A DNA stretch of 64,000 nt. Source: Rhizomys pruinosus. Taxonomy: Eukaryota; Chordata; Mammalia; Rodentia; Spalacidae. Shown here piece by piece: positions 45,004 to 55,934 of the stretch. Positions within the stretch are counted from its first letter, which is position 1. The number at the start of each line of letters is the position of its first letter. The translations under genes and the position numbers were made by a program. The DNA lies in the NCBI GenBank assembly GCA_009823505.1, contig VZQC01006716.1, forward strand, positions 1,010,129-1,074,128. Direction: 5' to 3'. The notes under the pieces were generated by a model. That model did no database searches. It saw only the letters and a list, made by a program, of their open reading frames with translations, and was not told where the DNA came from.

Positions 45004-45665
45004 ACCCCCTTCCAGAGGAAATTAGGACATCGGGGCCTTTCCAGGTCCCAGTCAACAAATCTTTCCAATAAACCTAGGGGAGTTGCTCTTGTTTAAATCC
45101 TCCCCAATGTTTTATAGATGCAGTATTTCCTCTTGAATCAGTATTTAAATGATTTATAACCAATAAAGCATGACTTAGTAGATGGTGAGGAGAAAAATAA
45201 GAGTTTGCAGCTTTAAGTCTCATAATTTGATTTTTAAGGACCTGATGTGTTTTTTTCTATTATTGCTTGTCCTTGAGAATTATAAGGAATTCCTGTAACA
45301 TGAGCAATTTTTTATTGCTGTAAAAAGGTTGTTAAAGCTTTTGATGTATAAGCAGGAGCATTATCAGTTTTTAGTTTTTGTGGCATACCCATAAGCATAA
45401 AGCTTTGAATTAAATGTTGAATTACATCTTTAACTGCTTTCCCAGTCCTAGCAGACGCATAGACCATATGGGAATAGGTGTCTACTGTCACATGAACAAA
45501 GGCAAGCTTTCCAAACTCAGGGATGTGAGTTACATCCATCTGCCATAAGACAAGAGCCTTAAGTCCCTGTGGGTTGACCCCCATTTTTGGTGGGTGGTAA
45601 ACAGGGGGGCACGTCCCACAATTTTTAATTATTTGTCTAGCTTGTTCTCTAGTTATTTTAAACAT
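44765..45665 (-). pseudogene. pol integrase region of the MMTV-like provirus
   Basis: Zinc-binding CGTCPP, catalytic-core WQMDVTH and TDNAPAY with the two Asp, and the third acidic residue beyond a nonsense codon near 45312. The C-terminal DNA-binding part ([16 protein letters not shown]) overlaps the start of env in another frame, as in MMTV. Confidence 0.85.
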
Positions 45666-46434
45666 TTTTTAATGCCAATGTATTTTGATGATGTAAATTA
45701 TGACTTTTTTGAGCCTCTGTCACATTTATAACCAAATTTCTAGTTAAAGCATCAGCCATATCATTTCCCTTACTTAAAGGTCCTGGTAAATTAGAATGGC
45801 CACGTATGTGGCCTATATAAATTTTTTTTGTCCTGTCTTTAATTAACTTTTGAAGTATTTGTAGTTGAGGCAGAATACGTGAATTTCCAGACAGCAAAGC
45901 TGTTTCTATGGCCGGGAATAAACTAACCACAAATTTTGAATCTGTAAAAAGATTAAATTTTTTTGTATGTTTGGAAAGTCAATATTACTGCCTTTATTTT
46001 TGTCTGTTGTGCAGAAATCTTTTTTTTACCTGTTTTACCAAAGGCTCATGATCCTGCACATAAACTGTAAATTTTCCATTAGATGACCCGTCTGTAAAAA
46101 TACAAAGAGCTGTCTCTAGAGGCTCTTGTGAGTATTTAGATGGAAAAATTATTTCTGTTTTCTTATAAAATTTAATAAGAGGATGTTTTGGATAATGATA
46201 TTGAATTTGTCCTGTAAAGCCCTGTAAGGCTATACCCCAATCTTCATTTTTTGTTAACAATATTTTAAATTGTTTTTTATTATAAGGAATTATAATATTA
46301 TGTATTTCTTTTTCAAAAAGTTTTTTGGATCTTTGTTTACCTTTGGTTATTATCAAAGAACACATATAAGGATAACATGCCAACATTTTTGATTGTACAT
46401 GTGGTAAATGTATCCATTCTAATATTCCTGATTG
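45658..46434 (-). pseudogene. pol RNase H region of the MMTV-like provirus
   Basis: Two frames with RNase H features: FTDGSSNGK and, further on, GHIRGHSNLPGPLSKGNDMADALT with the His and Asp of the active site. A frameshift near 45960-45995 separates them. Confidence 0.82.
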
Positions 46435-47448
46435 TCATAAACATCCTGTGGGAGTATATGGAGTCTTAAAAATTACTAAGTCCCAAGGATCTGTATAGGA
46501 CAATTGTTTTACTTTAGCCTGATTAAGCTGAGCCTCAACCTTACTTAGGGCCTGTAAGGCCTTTGGTGTCATATTTCTGGGAGACCTTGGATCTGAGTCC
46601 CCATGTAAAATTTGAAACAAAGGGCTAAGCTCTCCGGTAGTAATTTTTAAATGAGGCCTGATCCAATTAATATTTCCTAATAATTTTTGAAAATCATTTA
46701 AGGTACACAATTTATCAAGTCTTATTGACATTTTTTGATTACTAATATAATTATTATAAATATATTGTCCCAAATAACTTAAAGGCTTATTTCTTTGTAC
46801 TTTATCTGGAGCTACCATCAATCCAAATGAGGTTAATTGTTGTAAAGTAAATTGTAATATTTGTTGATTAGTATTATCTGAGGGATGTGCCAATAATATA
46901 TCATCCATATAATGGAGAATATATGCATCAGGATACTGTTTCCTAGTGGCTAATAAGGCTTGATCTACAAATTTTTGACATAAAGTTGGGCTATTTTTCA
47001 TTCCTTGAGGCAAAACTTTCCACTGGTATCTCCTATAAGGTCTATTAAAGTTTACTGATGGTACACTAAAGGCAAATCTCTTACAATCCTCAGGATGTAA
47101 TTGGATTGTAAAAAAGCAGTCTTGTAAATCTATTATAATTATGTCCCATCCTTTAGGGATCCCTACTGGGGATGGAAGTCCCAGCTGTAAGGCTCCCATA
47201 TCAATCATAGTAGCATTTACAGCTCTAAGATCTTGTAATAGTTTTCATTTTTTTGATTTTTTTTAATAACAAATATTGGGGTGTTCCAAGGACTATTACT
47301 CTCTTCTATATGTCCTTTTTGGAGTTGTTTTTTATTAATTGTTTAATAGCCTGTATTTTTTCTTCTGTCAGGGGCCACTGGTTAAGTCATACAGGCTCAT
47401 CTGATTTTCAATCTATTTTATCTGTGCATAAAAAGCTTCCAATGGCCC
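46435..47448 (-). pseudogene. pol reverse transcriptase region of the MMTV-like provirus
   Basis: The frame 46435-47208 carries the fingers-palm motifs LPQGMKNSP and YMDDILLAH (catalytic Asp pair). The N-terminal portion at 47209-47448 is recognisable but broken by frameshifts. Confidence 0.88.
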
Positions 47449-48270
47449 CTATGAAAAACACTGTTCGTTTAAGTTGTCTGAGGTCACTAATTTAAGATCC
47501 ATGTCACTCATAATGTCTCTGCCCCACAAGGAAAAGGGCAGGGAAGGAATAATATAAGGTTGAATTAATCCTGTCTTTCCATCAAGTTCCCACTTTAAAA
47601 GTTGAGAACTTTGGGCCACGTTGGAAACTGTGCCCAATCCTGTTAAAGAGGAAAAGGTATTTTGAGAAGGCCAAGAAGATGGCCAATCTTTTCCTGCTAT
47701 ACAAGTCTTGTCAGCTCCTGTATCTAAAAGGCCTTTTAAACATTTTTTATTTATTTTTATAATTTTAAAGGGTCGGCTTTTATTTAAGTCTTGGACCCAA
47801 GCTATCACATCAGAAGACCCAAACTGACCCTGATCTTTTTTTTGTTTTAAAATTGGATTTGGCAAGTTTATATAAGGTAGTAACAATAATTGAGCTATTC
47901 TTTGTCCTTTATGTAATTGAATTGTCTCTTTTAAAGGCCTGACCATAATTTTTATTTCACCAGTAAAATAAGAGTCCACAACACCAGGTAAAACTTCAAA
48001 ATTTTTATTATAATTTGAGCTACAACTGATTATTAAACCCACAGTCCCCCGTGGCAGAGTTCCCATTGTGGAAGTGGGGACTAATGCCACTCCATCTGTT
48101 GAGGACAAAATTATGTCCTGACAAACAGAGAAGTCCAGTCCTGCACTTCCTGATGTTGCCCTGGGTAAATCATGAACAGTTAATTTAGGAGTTTTAGGGT
48201 TTAACCCCCGAGTAACCTTCTTACTCTTCTCACTCTCCTCTCTTTTTACGGGGCTGAGAGGCTGCCCCAA
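47449..48270 (-). pseudogene. pro: dUTPase and aspartic protease of the MMTV-like provirus
   Basis: A 273-residue open frame, the best-kept part. dUTPase motifs come first (SGSAGLDFSV, PRGTVGLI, GVVDSYFTGEI, QRIAQLLLLP), then retroviral protease with LLDTGADKT and, near the end, SLWGRDIM. dUTPase encoded just upstream of protease is characteristic of betaretroviruses. A heptamer AAAAAAC at 48276-48282 (- strand) could be the gag-pro frameshift site. Confidence 0.9.
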
Positions 48271-48357
48271 ATCTAGTTTTTTTGTATCTTTTCTTTTTTT
48301 TTTTTCCCCCGTAAGAGGGGTTCCATCCTTATGAAACTTAGATCTACACTTACTCTT

Positions 48358-48971
48358 TTAATGTCTACCTTTTTGGCACCTGGGGCATAACCCAGGAGGG
48401 GGCCCTCTCTTGCCCTCCTTTGCCCTGTTAGGGCAAGCCTTTTGCATGTGTCCTGTTTCCCCACATTTAAAACATGTGGGATCTGAGGATCCTTGTCCTC
48501 CATAAGTCTTTTTTACATAGGCGCTATAAGTCTGTCCCTTCATTGCTGCAGCAAAGGCCATACCTTGAACCACTGCTGGTGAGGCATCAACACAGGCTTT
48601 TATAAAGTCCTGTATAGTCCCTGTCTTTTTAATGGGCCTTATGAGGTCCTGACAAAGAGCATTAGTATTCTCCCATGTTAACTGTTTAAGCAAGATTTTT
48701 GTTCCCTCTGATTGTGGCAACATTTTGTGAATAGCTTTCTCAAGTCTAGAAACAAACTCCTGATAAGCTTCTTTATTTCCTTGTTTTATTCCTGATAGGT
48801 ATAGATATAATGATAGAGTCAGAGTGCCCTCCACCGGAAACCAAGGACTGACCTTCTTAATAAAATCTAAAAAATCCTTTAAAGTCTTTTTTGAGACCTT
48901 TAATCCTTTTTCTGCCATCATATGTTTAAAAACAGAAACATATTTTTTTGTTTTGACTCACTGCGCCCCAT
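48358..48971 (-). pseudogene. gag with a large internal deletion (MMTV-like provirus)
   Basis: An MG start of the myristoylation type at 48971 lies in a different frame from the rest, a one-base slip in the A/T-rich run near 48930. The 187-residue frame then has a matrix-like N-terminus (about 45 residues), and passes directly into capsid C-terminal sequence with the major homology region ([18 protein letters not shown]) and one zinc knuckle ([14 protein letters not shown]); a second (CPRC) is cut by a stop. Most of matrix, the middle domains and the capsid N-terminal domain are missing, about 1.2 kb. Confidence 0.85.
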
Positions 48972-49094
48972 GACTTCAACGATTACTCGCACTTAACCGA
49001 TGATCCTTTATCGGCGGGTCTGCGGCACCCTGGCGAGAACCTTCCTGTGTTCTGGAAGAAAGAGAGAAAAGAGAAAAAGGTTACCTGTCCAAGG
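48972..49094 (-). other. Proviral leader
   Basis: Between primer site and gag. CAGGTAACC about 10 bp after the primer site could be the splice donor for env-type transcripts. Confidence 0.5.
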
Positions 49095-49112
49095 GTCCCT
49101 GTTCGGGCGCCA
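49095..49112 (-). promoter_or_regulatory. tRNA-Lys3-type primer-binding site
   Basis: 18 nt reading TGGCGCCCGAACAGGGAC on the - strand, two bases (GT) after the 5' LTR end. It is the site used by MMTV and lentiviruses. Confidence 0.95.
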
Positions 49113-49566
49113 ACTATTACCGACTGGCCCTCGGGGGGTCGTGGGTATCCAGGGTCCTCTTGGCAGGAAAACACAGGGTCGGTGAACGGCTTACAGAAGA
49201 AAAACTAAGAGAAGTTTTCCTGGATCTGTAGCGATTTTATTGAGCTCAAGGCAGTGATTTTATAGTAAATTCAAGAAGAAACAGCAAGGAAAGTTGGCAA
49301 ACTTTCTAGAACTACTGGACAGGTTACTAACAATTTAATTTTTATACATTAACCAAAGTACATAGTCATGGGTCATGGTTGGCAGATTACAGCATAATAC
49401 ATCTTTGAGTTTAGACAATGGTCACAAAACGGCAGGCACAAGTTTGGAACAAAACCTTTTTTGAACTGAGAGATTGTGGCTTTTCTTTTTATTATTACTT
49501 TATAACTAAAATAACCTTTACTTTGTGATCTTAAAGTTTTCTTTTTCTGTCTCCCAGGGAAATGGC

Positions 49567-49929
49567 TCAGGCCAATTGTAATGCACCCGGAGCCAATTTT
49601 TCAACATGTCTTGCTTTGGTACAGTGTGTGCAATGCCACCATTTACTATTGTATATTTGATTAATAATAGTTTGTTTTTGCTGTGGGGTTAACAAGCACC
49701 AAGGAGGCCTAGCTCTTAGCAATTTTTGCATGAAGTTTAAAGTATAGTAAAAGACCCACTGCCCATCTATATTAACCCATCTATCTTCCCATTCATTATA
49801 TGTTCCTGTGAAAGGAGGGGGAGAATCAGGGACCCTTTGTATGTTATTTTTTCTTAAAGGAGGAGCCCACCATCTGCCTTTAATTAAATAATGCCTCCCG
49901 TCATACACGACTGCCACTGGAATTCCCAT
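49567..49929 (-). pseudogene. Superantigen-like C-terminal region in the 5' LTR
   Basis: The same 120-residue frame as in the 3' LTR, with a few replacements (for example RARPPWC for RARPLWC, and differences near the C-terminus). Both copies are open over the full 120 codons. Confidence 0.85.
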
Positions 49930-50241
49930 TTTACTCAGTAACAGTCATGATATAAAACATCATTTTTACCTGATTATCCTATTTTGAACTTTCTTCAAAC
50001 AATTTATTATTTTGTAATTGGTCTATGATATCACCCAATGTAATGTTGTTTTTCCAATGAATTTTTGCAAGAGCTTTTAAGAAAGGAGGGTCGTACTCAA
50101 AAATATTTTTATATTTAATTTGACTAAGATTTACAGAAAGTTCCTGCTCCAAGAATGGCCTAAAACTGGGGGAGGTATTTGGCTATTATTGCCAACTCCC
50201 GGAACATCTAGGTAACTCTGTCCTTTGTCTATAAGGAACAT

Positions 50242-50457
50242 TTAATTAAACTTGAGAGAGGACTTTGTTGTATTTAGAAAGTATATTGTAACTAAGAAAG
50301 ACAGCATGCCAAGCCCAGCACCAAGGAAGCGTGACATCTTAGGAGCATATCGGGAAATGGTCAAGGCCGAGCACTCTGTCAGGGACCTCCAGGGTGTCAG
50401 GCCCCGAAGGACTTTGCTCCCCCGCCTGCCTCGAATATGACTTTTGTTACAGCTCAT
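50242..50457 (-). pseudogene. Superantigen-like N-terminal region in the 5' LTR
   Basis: Counterpart of 42747-42962, with the same basic tail, hydrophobic segment and stop position. Confidence 0.7.
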
Positions 50458-50720
50458 ACGCAAGTGACACTGGAGTTGGTGTAACAGAAGGGACTCAGTG
50501 AAATGTGGTGGAGGTCTAGGAAATCCTGTGTCTAGGGTGTCCAGAGGCCTGCACAGGAGGAGCTTTGCAAATCTGTGTTGAATGAATGAATATGAGGAGC
50601 GCTGAAGATACTTCCAAAACTGATGCAGTCAAATGGCCAGAAGGGTGGGGTTTCTTGTTGTTTGGTTGCTTGTTGTTTTTGTTTTGTTTTACAGTGTTGG
50701 GAACCGAACCCCCAGGCCTC

Positions 50721-50800
50721 CTTCCTTCCTTCCTTCCTTCCTTCCTTCCTTCCTTCCTTCCTTCCTTCCTTCCTTCCTTCATTCCTTCCCTCTCTCCCCT
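50721..50800 (+). repeat. (TTCC)n microsatellite
   Basis: About 80 bp, 230 bp beyond the provirus. Confidence 0.95.
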
Positions 50801-50979
50801 CCGCGACTTGAATGAGAGAGAATGAGGCAGATTAGACAAGGACAGACCTAACGAAACCATGATGGATGCAGTTTGGGTGTCTTTTACCTTTTGTTTCTTA
50901 TATTATTCTTTAACTGTCCCTGATGCCACTCACCCAACCACAGCACTGCAAATCTTGTCATCTGCTTTGTAGTTTGAAT

Positions 50980-51150
50980 ATGAAATGTGCCCATAGGTTC
51001 ATGCTGGCACGCCTTCCCTACCTGCTGCCACAGCTTCTCCACCATGATGGATGGATCCTTCTGGAACCATGAGCCACAATAAGCCTGGACTCTCTTACAG
51101 TGCTGTTGTCAGAGTGTTTTAGCACAACATTGACAAGGTAATGAAGACAA
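50980..51150 (+). repeat. Old interspersed repeat, family uncertain
   Basis: Contains ggaaccatgagccacaataa, the same type of ending as at 11755-12066 in reverse. Confidence 0.4.
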
Positions 51151-51212
51151 TCTGTTAAACTTTGTCAAAAAGAAAGTGAAAGCTGGTGTCTGATGTTTTA
51201 AAGTAAACTTAG

Positions 51213-51365
51213 AGCCAGATGTGGTCCCACGCCCCATCTGTGGATGGGCAGGGGCTGGGGAGGGGGGGACGGGAGGAAGCAGGATCAGAAGTTCAAGGTC
51301 ATCCTCTACACAGAAAACTAAAGCCAGCCTGGGCTATATAAGACCTTGTCCCTAAATAAGTAAAT
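51213..51365 (+). repeat. Old B1-like SINE
   Basis: Strongly diverged with a G-rich insertion; ends aaataagtaaataaataa. Confidence 0.55.
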
Positions 51366-51624
51366 AAATAATCAAAAGGATGAATTTCCAGTGGAAAAAC
51401 TTTTCACCCTGGGCCCTGCCTGGACTTCTGTCCTAGCTCTTCTTCCAGAAAGTGCTGTGCTACATGCTTCACTCATGTAGAAAGCCAGCCTAGAAACACT
51501 GCACCATTGTGCCCAAGGAAGACGGTGGATTGACTGTGTCACAAAGAAACACAACAGGCCAAAATCATTTCTGAAATGTTCAGGTCCACCAATATTAAAG
51601 GGAAGAAAAGTTAAGATACTAATT

Positions 51625-51833
51625 TCTTTTTCTGTTGTATTTTTTGAGTATCATATGCATGCATGTAAGTGCAACGGTGTCCTGCATGCCCACTGAGGCC
51701 AGAAGAGGGCATTGGATCCCCTGGAACTGGAGTTTTAGACAGGAGTTAGCCACCATGTGGGTGCTGGGAACTGAACCCTGGTCCTGTGCAAGAACAGCCA
51801 GTCCTCTTAACCCTGAGCCATCTCTCCAGCCCT
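51625..51833 (-). repeat. B2 SINE, older
   Basis: Reverse copy (gagccatctctccagccct). Confidence 0.82.
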
Positions 51834-52384
51834 GTATACAGATTATTCTTGGTCAAACAATAGAGCTTCTAAGAAGGTGGAGGCTACAGTTGCTCACCAG
51901 AGGCCTAAGGAAGATAAAGGCTTGTCTTAAAGTGATTGCAGACTTAGAAGAAAAGGGTTTACATAAAAGAGATTTGGGGGTTTGTCTTTGGAAAAATGGT
52001 GTAGACTCAGTAAGAGTCACAGGAGAACTATAATATTTTTCAAAGAATTATACTTTTATGAACATTGCCAGATTAGACTAAAAGGATTTGAGACAGAATA
52101 AAATGTAGAGACTCTGCCATTTGGATCTTCAAAGCTTTAGTGGCAGAAAGCTAACTAGAATGCCCCAGCTGCATGCACTTCCACCATGGGAAAGTGAGCT
52201 CAGAGGGCAGAGTCAAGGCCATAGAGGGTGACTCACAAGACATAGTTGGATAGAGTCCCAACCTAGTAGATTCTCAGAGTTGCTATGGGACAGTGATTCC
52301 TGTGCCCCCTCCCCCGCCCCTGCAGCTCCCACTTCTTGAACAGAAGTATCTATGGTGACTGTTGGATGTGATCCTCCCACCTTC
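51834..52384. other. Intergenic sequence, nothing recognised
   Basis: About 550 bp without repeat or exon identified. Confidence 0.4.
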
Positions 52385-52525
52385 ACTTTTTTTTTTTTTT
52401 TTTTTTTTGGTTTTTTTTTTTGTCTTTTAGAGACAGGGTCTCCCTGTAGTCCCAGCTGTCCTGGAACTCACTCTGTAGATCAGGCTACGATCAAAGGCGT
52501 GCGCCACCACTCCCGGCCCACCTGC
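52385..52525 (-). repeat. B1 SINE, internally deleted
   Basis: T-run then B1 body; about 35 bp are missing between atcaggcta and cgatcaaagg. Confidence 0.8.
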
Positions 52526-52817
52526 TTTTTTTTAAAACAGAAGTGTCAGTGGTGATTGTTCTGCGAGTCTCCTGCTGTCACATGTTGGGATGGTTTATGA
52601 GGTGCAAAGAAAATGTTTCTTAAATTCACAGGTCTTTGTATCAAACGAATGCGACAGAATAATTGTGCTTGAGGAATTAGAAGTCTACTCTTCTGTATCT
52701 GAGGCTGATTTTCAGTCTAGTATCCCAAGCTGACATTGGAAAGGAATGAAATTCTGGGGATATTTTGTAGAGAGGGAAACTCTTTTCTTACTCCATAGAC
52801 AAAAATTAGTATCTTGG

Positions 52818-52945
52818 CTGGGTGTGGTGCTGCACGCCTTTAATCCTAGCACTTGGGAGGCGGGGCAGGATGATCTCTGTGAGTTCAAGGCCAGCCTGGT
52901 CTACAGAATGAGCTCCAGGCCAGCTGGGACTAAAGGGAGGCCCTT
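52818..52945 (+). repeat. B1 SINE
   Basis: 3' end shortened (gggactaaagggaggccc). Confidence 0.83.
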
Positions 52946-53311
52946 TAGTAGTAATTAAATAATATAAAAAGAAAAAATGTGCATCATTCTTTGAGCTTTT
53001 TTTTTTTTTGGTATTTTAAAAATATATATTCTTTTTTATAGATATTCTTTTTAATATATATATTCTTTTTATCAAATCCTAATTTTCCTTCCTTTAGTAA
53101 ACTACCTCTTCTTTCATTTTACCAGCAAGTGGACCGTAAACAGGTGTCAACATTTCTGTGTGAAAACCTCCCTAAGTCACTCAGTCCATGAAGGGCATTT
53201 TCTGCTTACTGTGGGCATTAGAAAACAAAATGTCTGTTTTTTTTTTTTTTCTGTTCTCACACCACAATCAATTTGGACAACCTCTGTGATTAAATGTCTG
53301 GAACTTTCACA
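52946..53311. other. Intergenic sequence, nothing recognised
   Basis: AT-rich with a duplicated tatattctttttatagatattc-type motif at 53024-53068. Confidence 0.4.
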
Positions 53312-53313
53312 CA

Positions 53314-53357
<44 letters not shown>
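53312..53357. repeat. (CA)n microsatellite
   Basis: About 46 bp. Confidence 0.97.
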
Positions 53358-53545
53358 AAGCAAGTGATTCTTCAGCAACCATCAGCTGTACTTCCTTTAA
53401 TTCAAATCAACTCTGACACAGTCTAACAGGAAACAGTGTTAGATTCACATATCACATCCCCAAGAGTGACCCCCCCAAGATGCCATTCACAAGCCTGGGA
53501 TTGTTTCAACTGGGTTTATAACTAACCAGGTATAATTGGGATTCC

Positions 53546-53625
53546 AGGGATAAGAACACAGTTCAGTAGAACAGCATGGGCTTACGTAGCACACGTGGTC
53601 GGGGTTCAATCCCAAGGACCCAACT
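53546..53625 (+). repeat. ID SINE relic
   Basis: Box-B-like cggggttcaatcccaagga. Confidence 0.55.
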
Positions 53626-53659
53626 ATAACCTAAATTCATAACTTTCTAGAACTTTTTC

Positions 53660-53815
53660 TTGGTGGGGGTAGAGGGTTAGAGGAGACAGGGTCTTACTGT
53701 ATAGCTCTGGCCTCAAACTCTATATGTAGACCATGCTGTCCTGGAACTCACTGAGATCTGCCTGTCTCTGGCTGAGTGCTGGGTTTAAAGGTATGTGCCA
53801 CCAGGCCTGGCTCTT
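53660..53815 (-). repeat. B1 SINE, older
   Basis: Reverse copy (tgctgggtttaaaggtatgt). Confidence 0.78.
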
Positions 53816-53829
53816 TATAATCTTTAAAA

Positions 53830-54041
53830 AATTGTATTTATTTTTATTTTATGTGTATGAATGATTGGCCTGCATGTATGTAAGGGCACCCATGTCATTC
53901 AATGCCCACAGAGGACAGAAGAGGGATCCCCTGGAACTGGAGCTACAGATGGTTGTTAGCTGCCATGTCAGTTCAGAACCCAACCCAGGTCCTCTGCAAG
54001 AGCAGCCAGTGCTCTTAACCACTGAGCCATCTCTCCAGACC
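53830..54041 (-). repeat. B2 SINE, older
   Basis: Reverse copy ending catctctccagaccc. Confidence 0.82.
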
Positions 54042-54280
54042 CTCCTTTCCAGAACTCTTATGTGAAGACCTATGTATAGCGTTGTCTGAGAACAGGTAAG
54101 ACCTTGAGTGCTAATAGGTTGGACTAGAACAGCTGGCTTCAGTGCCCTCACTTCCCAGCCCATGGAGCAATGCCATGAAGATGCAGTAGCAGGCATCCCC
54201 ACAACTGTCCACTGTCCACCAAGGCCATGTTGCCCACCTCTGGGCTGCTCCTGGCCCAGGGCTGAGCACAGCAGAAGAAC

Positions 54281-54508
54281 CAAGGCATGAGATTGAGGGT
54301 CCTGCTCAGAGCAGCTCAGCTAGAGGGCTGCCAGAGCCAAGGCGTGAGATTGAGGGTCCCGCACAGAGCAGCTCAACTTGAGGGCTGCCGGAGCCAAGGC
54401 GTGAGATTGAGGGTCCTGCTCAGAGCAGCTCAACTTGAGGGCTGCCGAAGCCAAGTTGTGAGATTGAGGGTCCTGCACAGAGCAGCTCAACTTGAGGGCT
54501 GCCAGAAC
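54281..54508 (+). repeat. 57-bp minisatellite, four copies
   Basis: tgagattgagggtcc recurs at 54288, 54345, 54402 and 54459, exactly 57 bp apart, with the intervening sequence nearly the same. Because 57 is 19 codons, frames stay open across it on both strands; I see no sign of a real gene. Confidence 0.95.
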
Positions 54509-54927
54509 CTTTACTTGTTCTGTGTTGGGACTCAAGATATTTCGTACATCAATGCTCCTTTTTCCCCCAAACAGACATGCATCTCACTCTAACAGCTGTC
54601 CCCACTTTTTTTGTTGTTCCTCCCCCTAGTTAAGCCCATGAATATCTAATTCCATTTTGTGGTTTGTTTCTCAGCTGACTTGAGGTTACCCAGTTTCCTT
54701 TACCATAGAAATTCCCCTTCACCTCTGTGTAATGAAGCTTCCTCACCTTCCACGAAGACTCTGACGTTATCTTTTGGAGTGTTGGGAGATTGGGAAAACC
54801 TGTTGTTTTCATTTTTCTAACACCCATCATAGACTTGACTCTTACAATCACTGATGTACTAGAGACAGGTTGCACTAATTCATAAAGCTGGCTGGTAAAT
54901 AGAGCCATTCTTTTTTTTTTAATGTTT
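54509..54927. other. Intergenic sequence, nothing recognised
   Basis: No repeat or exon identified. Confidence 0.4.
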
Positions 54928-55168
54928 TTTTTTTTAATTTTATTTATTTCTGTATGTGTATGAATGTACTGTCTGCATGCAGGTTTGTGCACCCATGTCG
55001 TGCAATGCCGCAGAGGTCAGAAGAGGGTCTCGGATTCCCCTGGAACTGGAGTTCTCCTGGAATTGGAGTTTCGGACGGTTCTTGGCCGCCATGTGGGTGC
55101 TGGGGATCGAACCCGGGTCCTCTGTAAGAGTGGTCGGCGCTCTTAACCGCTAGGCCATCTCTCCAGCC
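54928..55168 (-). repeat. B2 SINE
   Basis: Young-type; flanked by aatagagccattctt on both sides (about 54898-54912 and 55170-55184), a target-site duplication. Confidence 0.92.
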
Positions 55169-55198
55169 CAAATAGAGCCATTCTTAAAACTTCAGTTA

Positions 55199-55405
55199 TG
55201 GGGCTGGAGAGACGGCCTAGCAGTTGAGAGCGCCGACTGCTCTTGCAGAGGACCTGGGTTCGGTCCCCAGCACCCACATGGTGGCTGAAAACCATCTTTA
55301 GCTCCAGTTTCAGGGGAATCTGATGCCCTCTTCTGACCTCCACGGCGTTGCAAGACACGGGTGCATTCATATACATACGAAAATAAAATTTAAAAAAAAT
55401 TAAAT
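55199..55405 (+). repeat. B2 SINE
   Basis: Opposite orientation to the preceding copy 30 bp away; aaaacttcagttat before and aaaacttcggttat after are the target-site duplication. Confidence 0.9.
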
Positions 55406-55934
55406 AAAAAACTTCGGTTATACATATTTCAGCAGTCTAAGCGTAAGAAGCTCACCTCTTCCTCGTCATTTAGTGGGTGTATATCATTCTCTGTGCTCTC
55501 AGGTTATTACATCTATTTCATCTGGATATTGGAAATAGTATAGGACAGTGCTGCTTGCACTTCTCTTTGGATTTTAGAGGCCAGATTTCCACTTGATCTT
55601 AGCCAAAGGGCTTCGAAGTGACAAGGAGGCCAAGTTTAGATATGCTGTCTCAGCTCATTTATTCAGTAATCTGAGGAGCTGCCAGCTTTGAGCACAGCAG
55701 GCAGCACTAGAAGGCATCCAAGCCCTCTGAGCCTGGGGAGCCAGTGTGCTTGAGGCACCCATGACAGGCAGGGCTGCTGTGCGGCACTTCGGCAAGCCCA
55801 GAAAGAATCTCAGCACAGACCCTCAGAATCCTGGAGCAGAGCCACAAATTGTTCTCTCAGTTTCTTGCTGGGCACTAGTAAACACAGCAGGCTGACTTTG
55901 AGACAGTAGATAGCCATGTGTCAGGTGGCCATTT
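55406..55934. other. Intergenic sequence containing a U2 fragment
   Basis: Otherwise unrecognised. Confidence 0.4.
55585..55622 (-). pseudogene. U2 snRNA 5'-end fragment
   Basis: On the - strand this reads like the first 35-40 nt of U2 snRNA (CTTTGGCTAAGATCAAGTG), including part of the branch-site-proximal 5' region, with a few changes. No promoter or downstream U2 sequence, so a pseudogene scrap. Confidence 0.75.

Larger units (their letters stand above)
41622..50486 (-). mobile_element. MMTV-like betaretroviral provirus (ERV class II)
   Basis: Two long LTRs (41622-42991 and 49115-50486) enclose gag, dUTPase-protease, pol and env in betaretroviral order on the - strand. The 6-bp direct repeat gaaggg flanks it at 41616-41621 and 50487-50492. 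The LTRs start TGTTAC and end GTAACA (5' copy GTAATA). By hand count they differ at about 20-25 of 1370 positions, so the insertion is fairly young. Frameshifts, stops and a gag deletion make it non-functional. LTR-encoded superantigen-like sequence, a Lys3-type primer site, dUTPase fused upstream of protease and a long basic Env leader all point to the MMTV group. Confidence 0.95.
49115..50486 (-). repeat. 5' LTR of the MMTV-like provirus
   Basis: 1372 bp. TATA-like CTATAAAA at 49258-49265 and poly(A) signal AATAAA at 49236-49241 are both present, 17 bp apart, so R must be very short. U5 is about 100 bp. The terminal base pair next to the primer site is changed (TA for CA). Confidence 0.93.

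Noticed and set aside
54287..54592. 101-residue frame
   Set aside because: Created by the 57-bp minisatellite, whose unit is a multiple of three.
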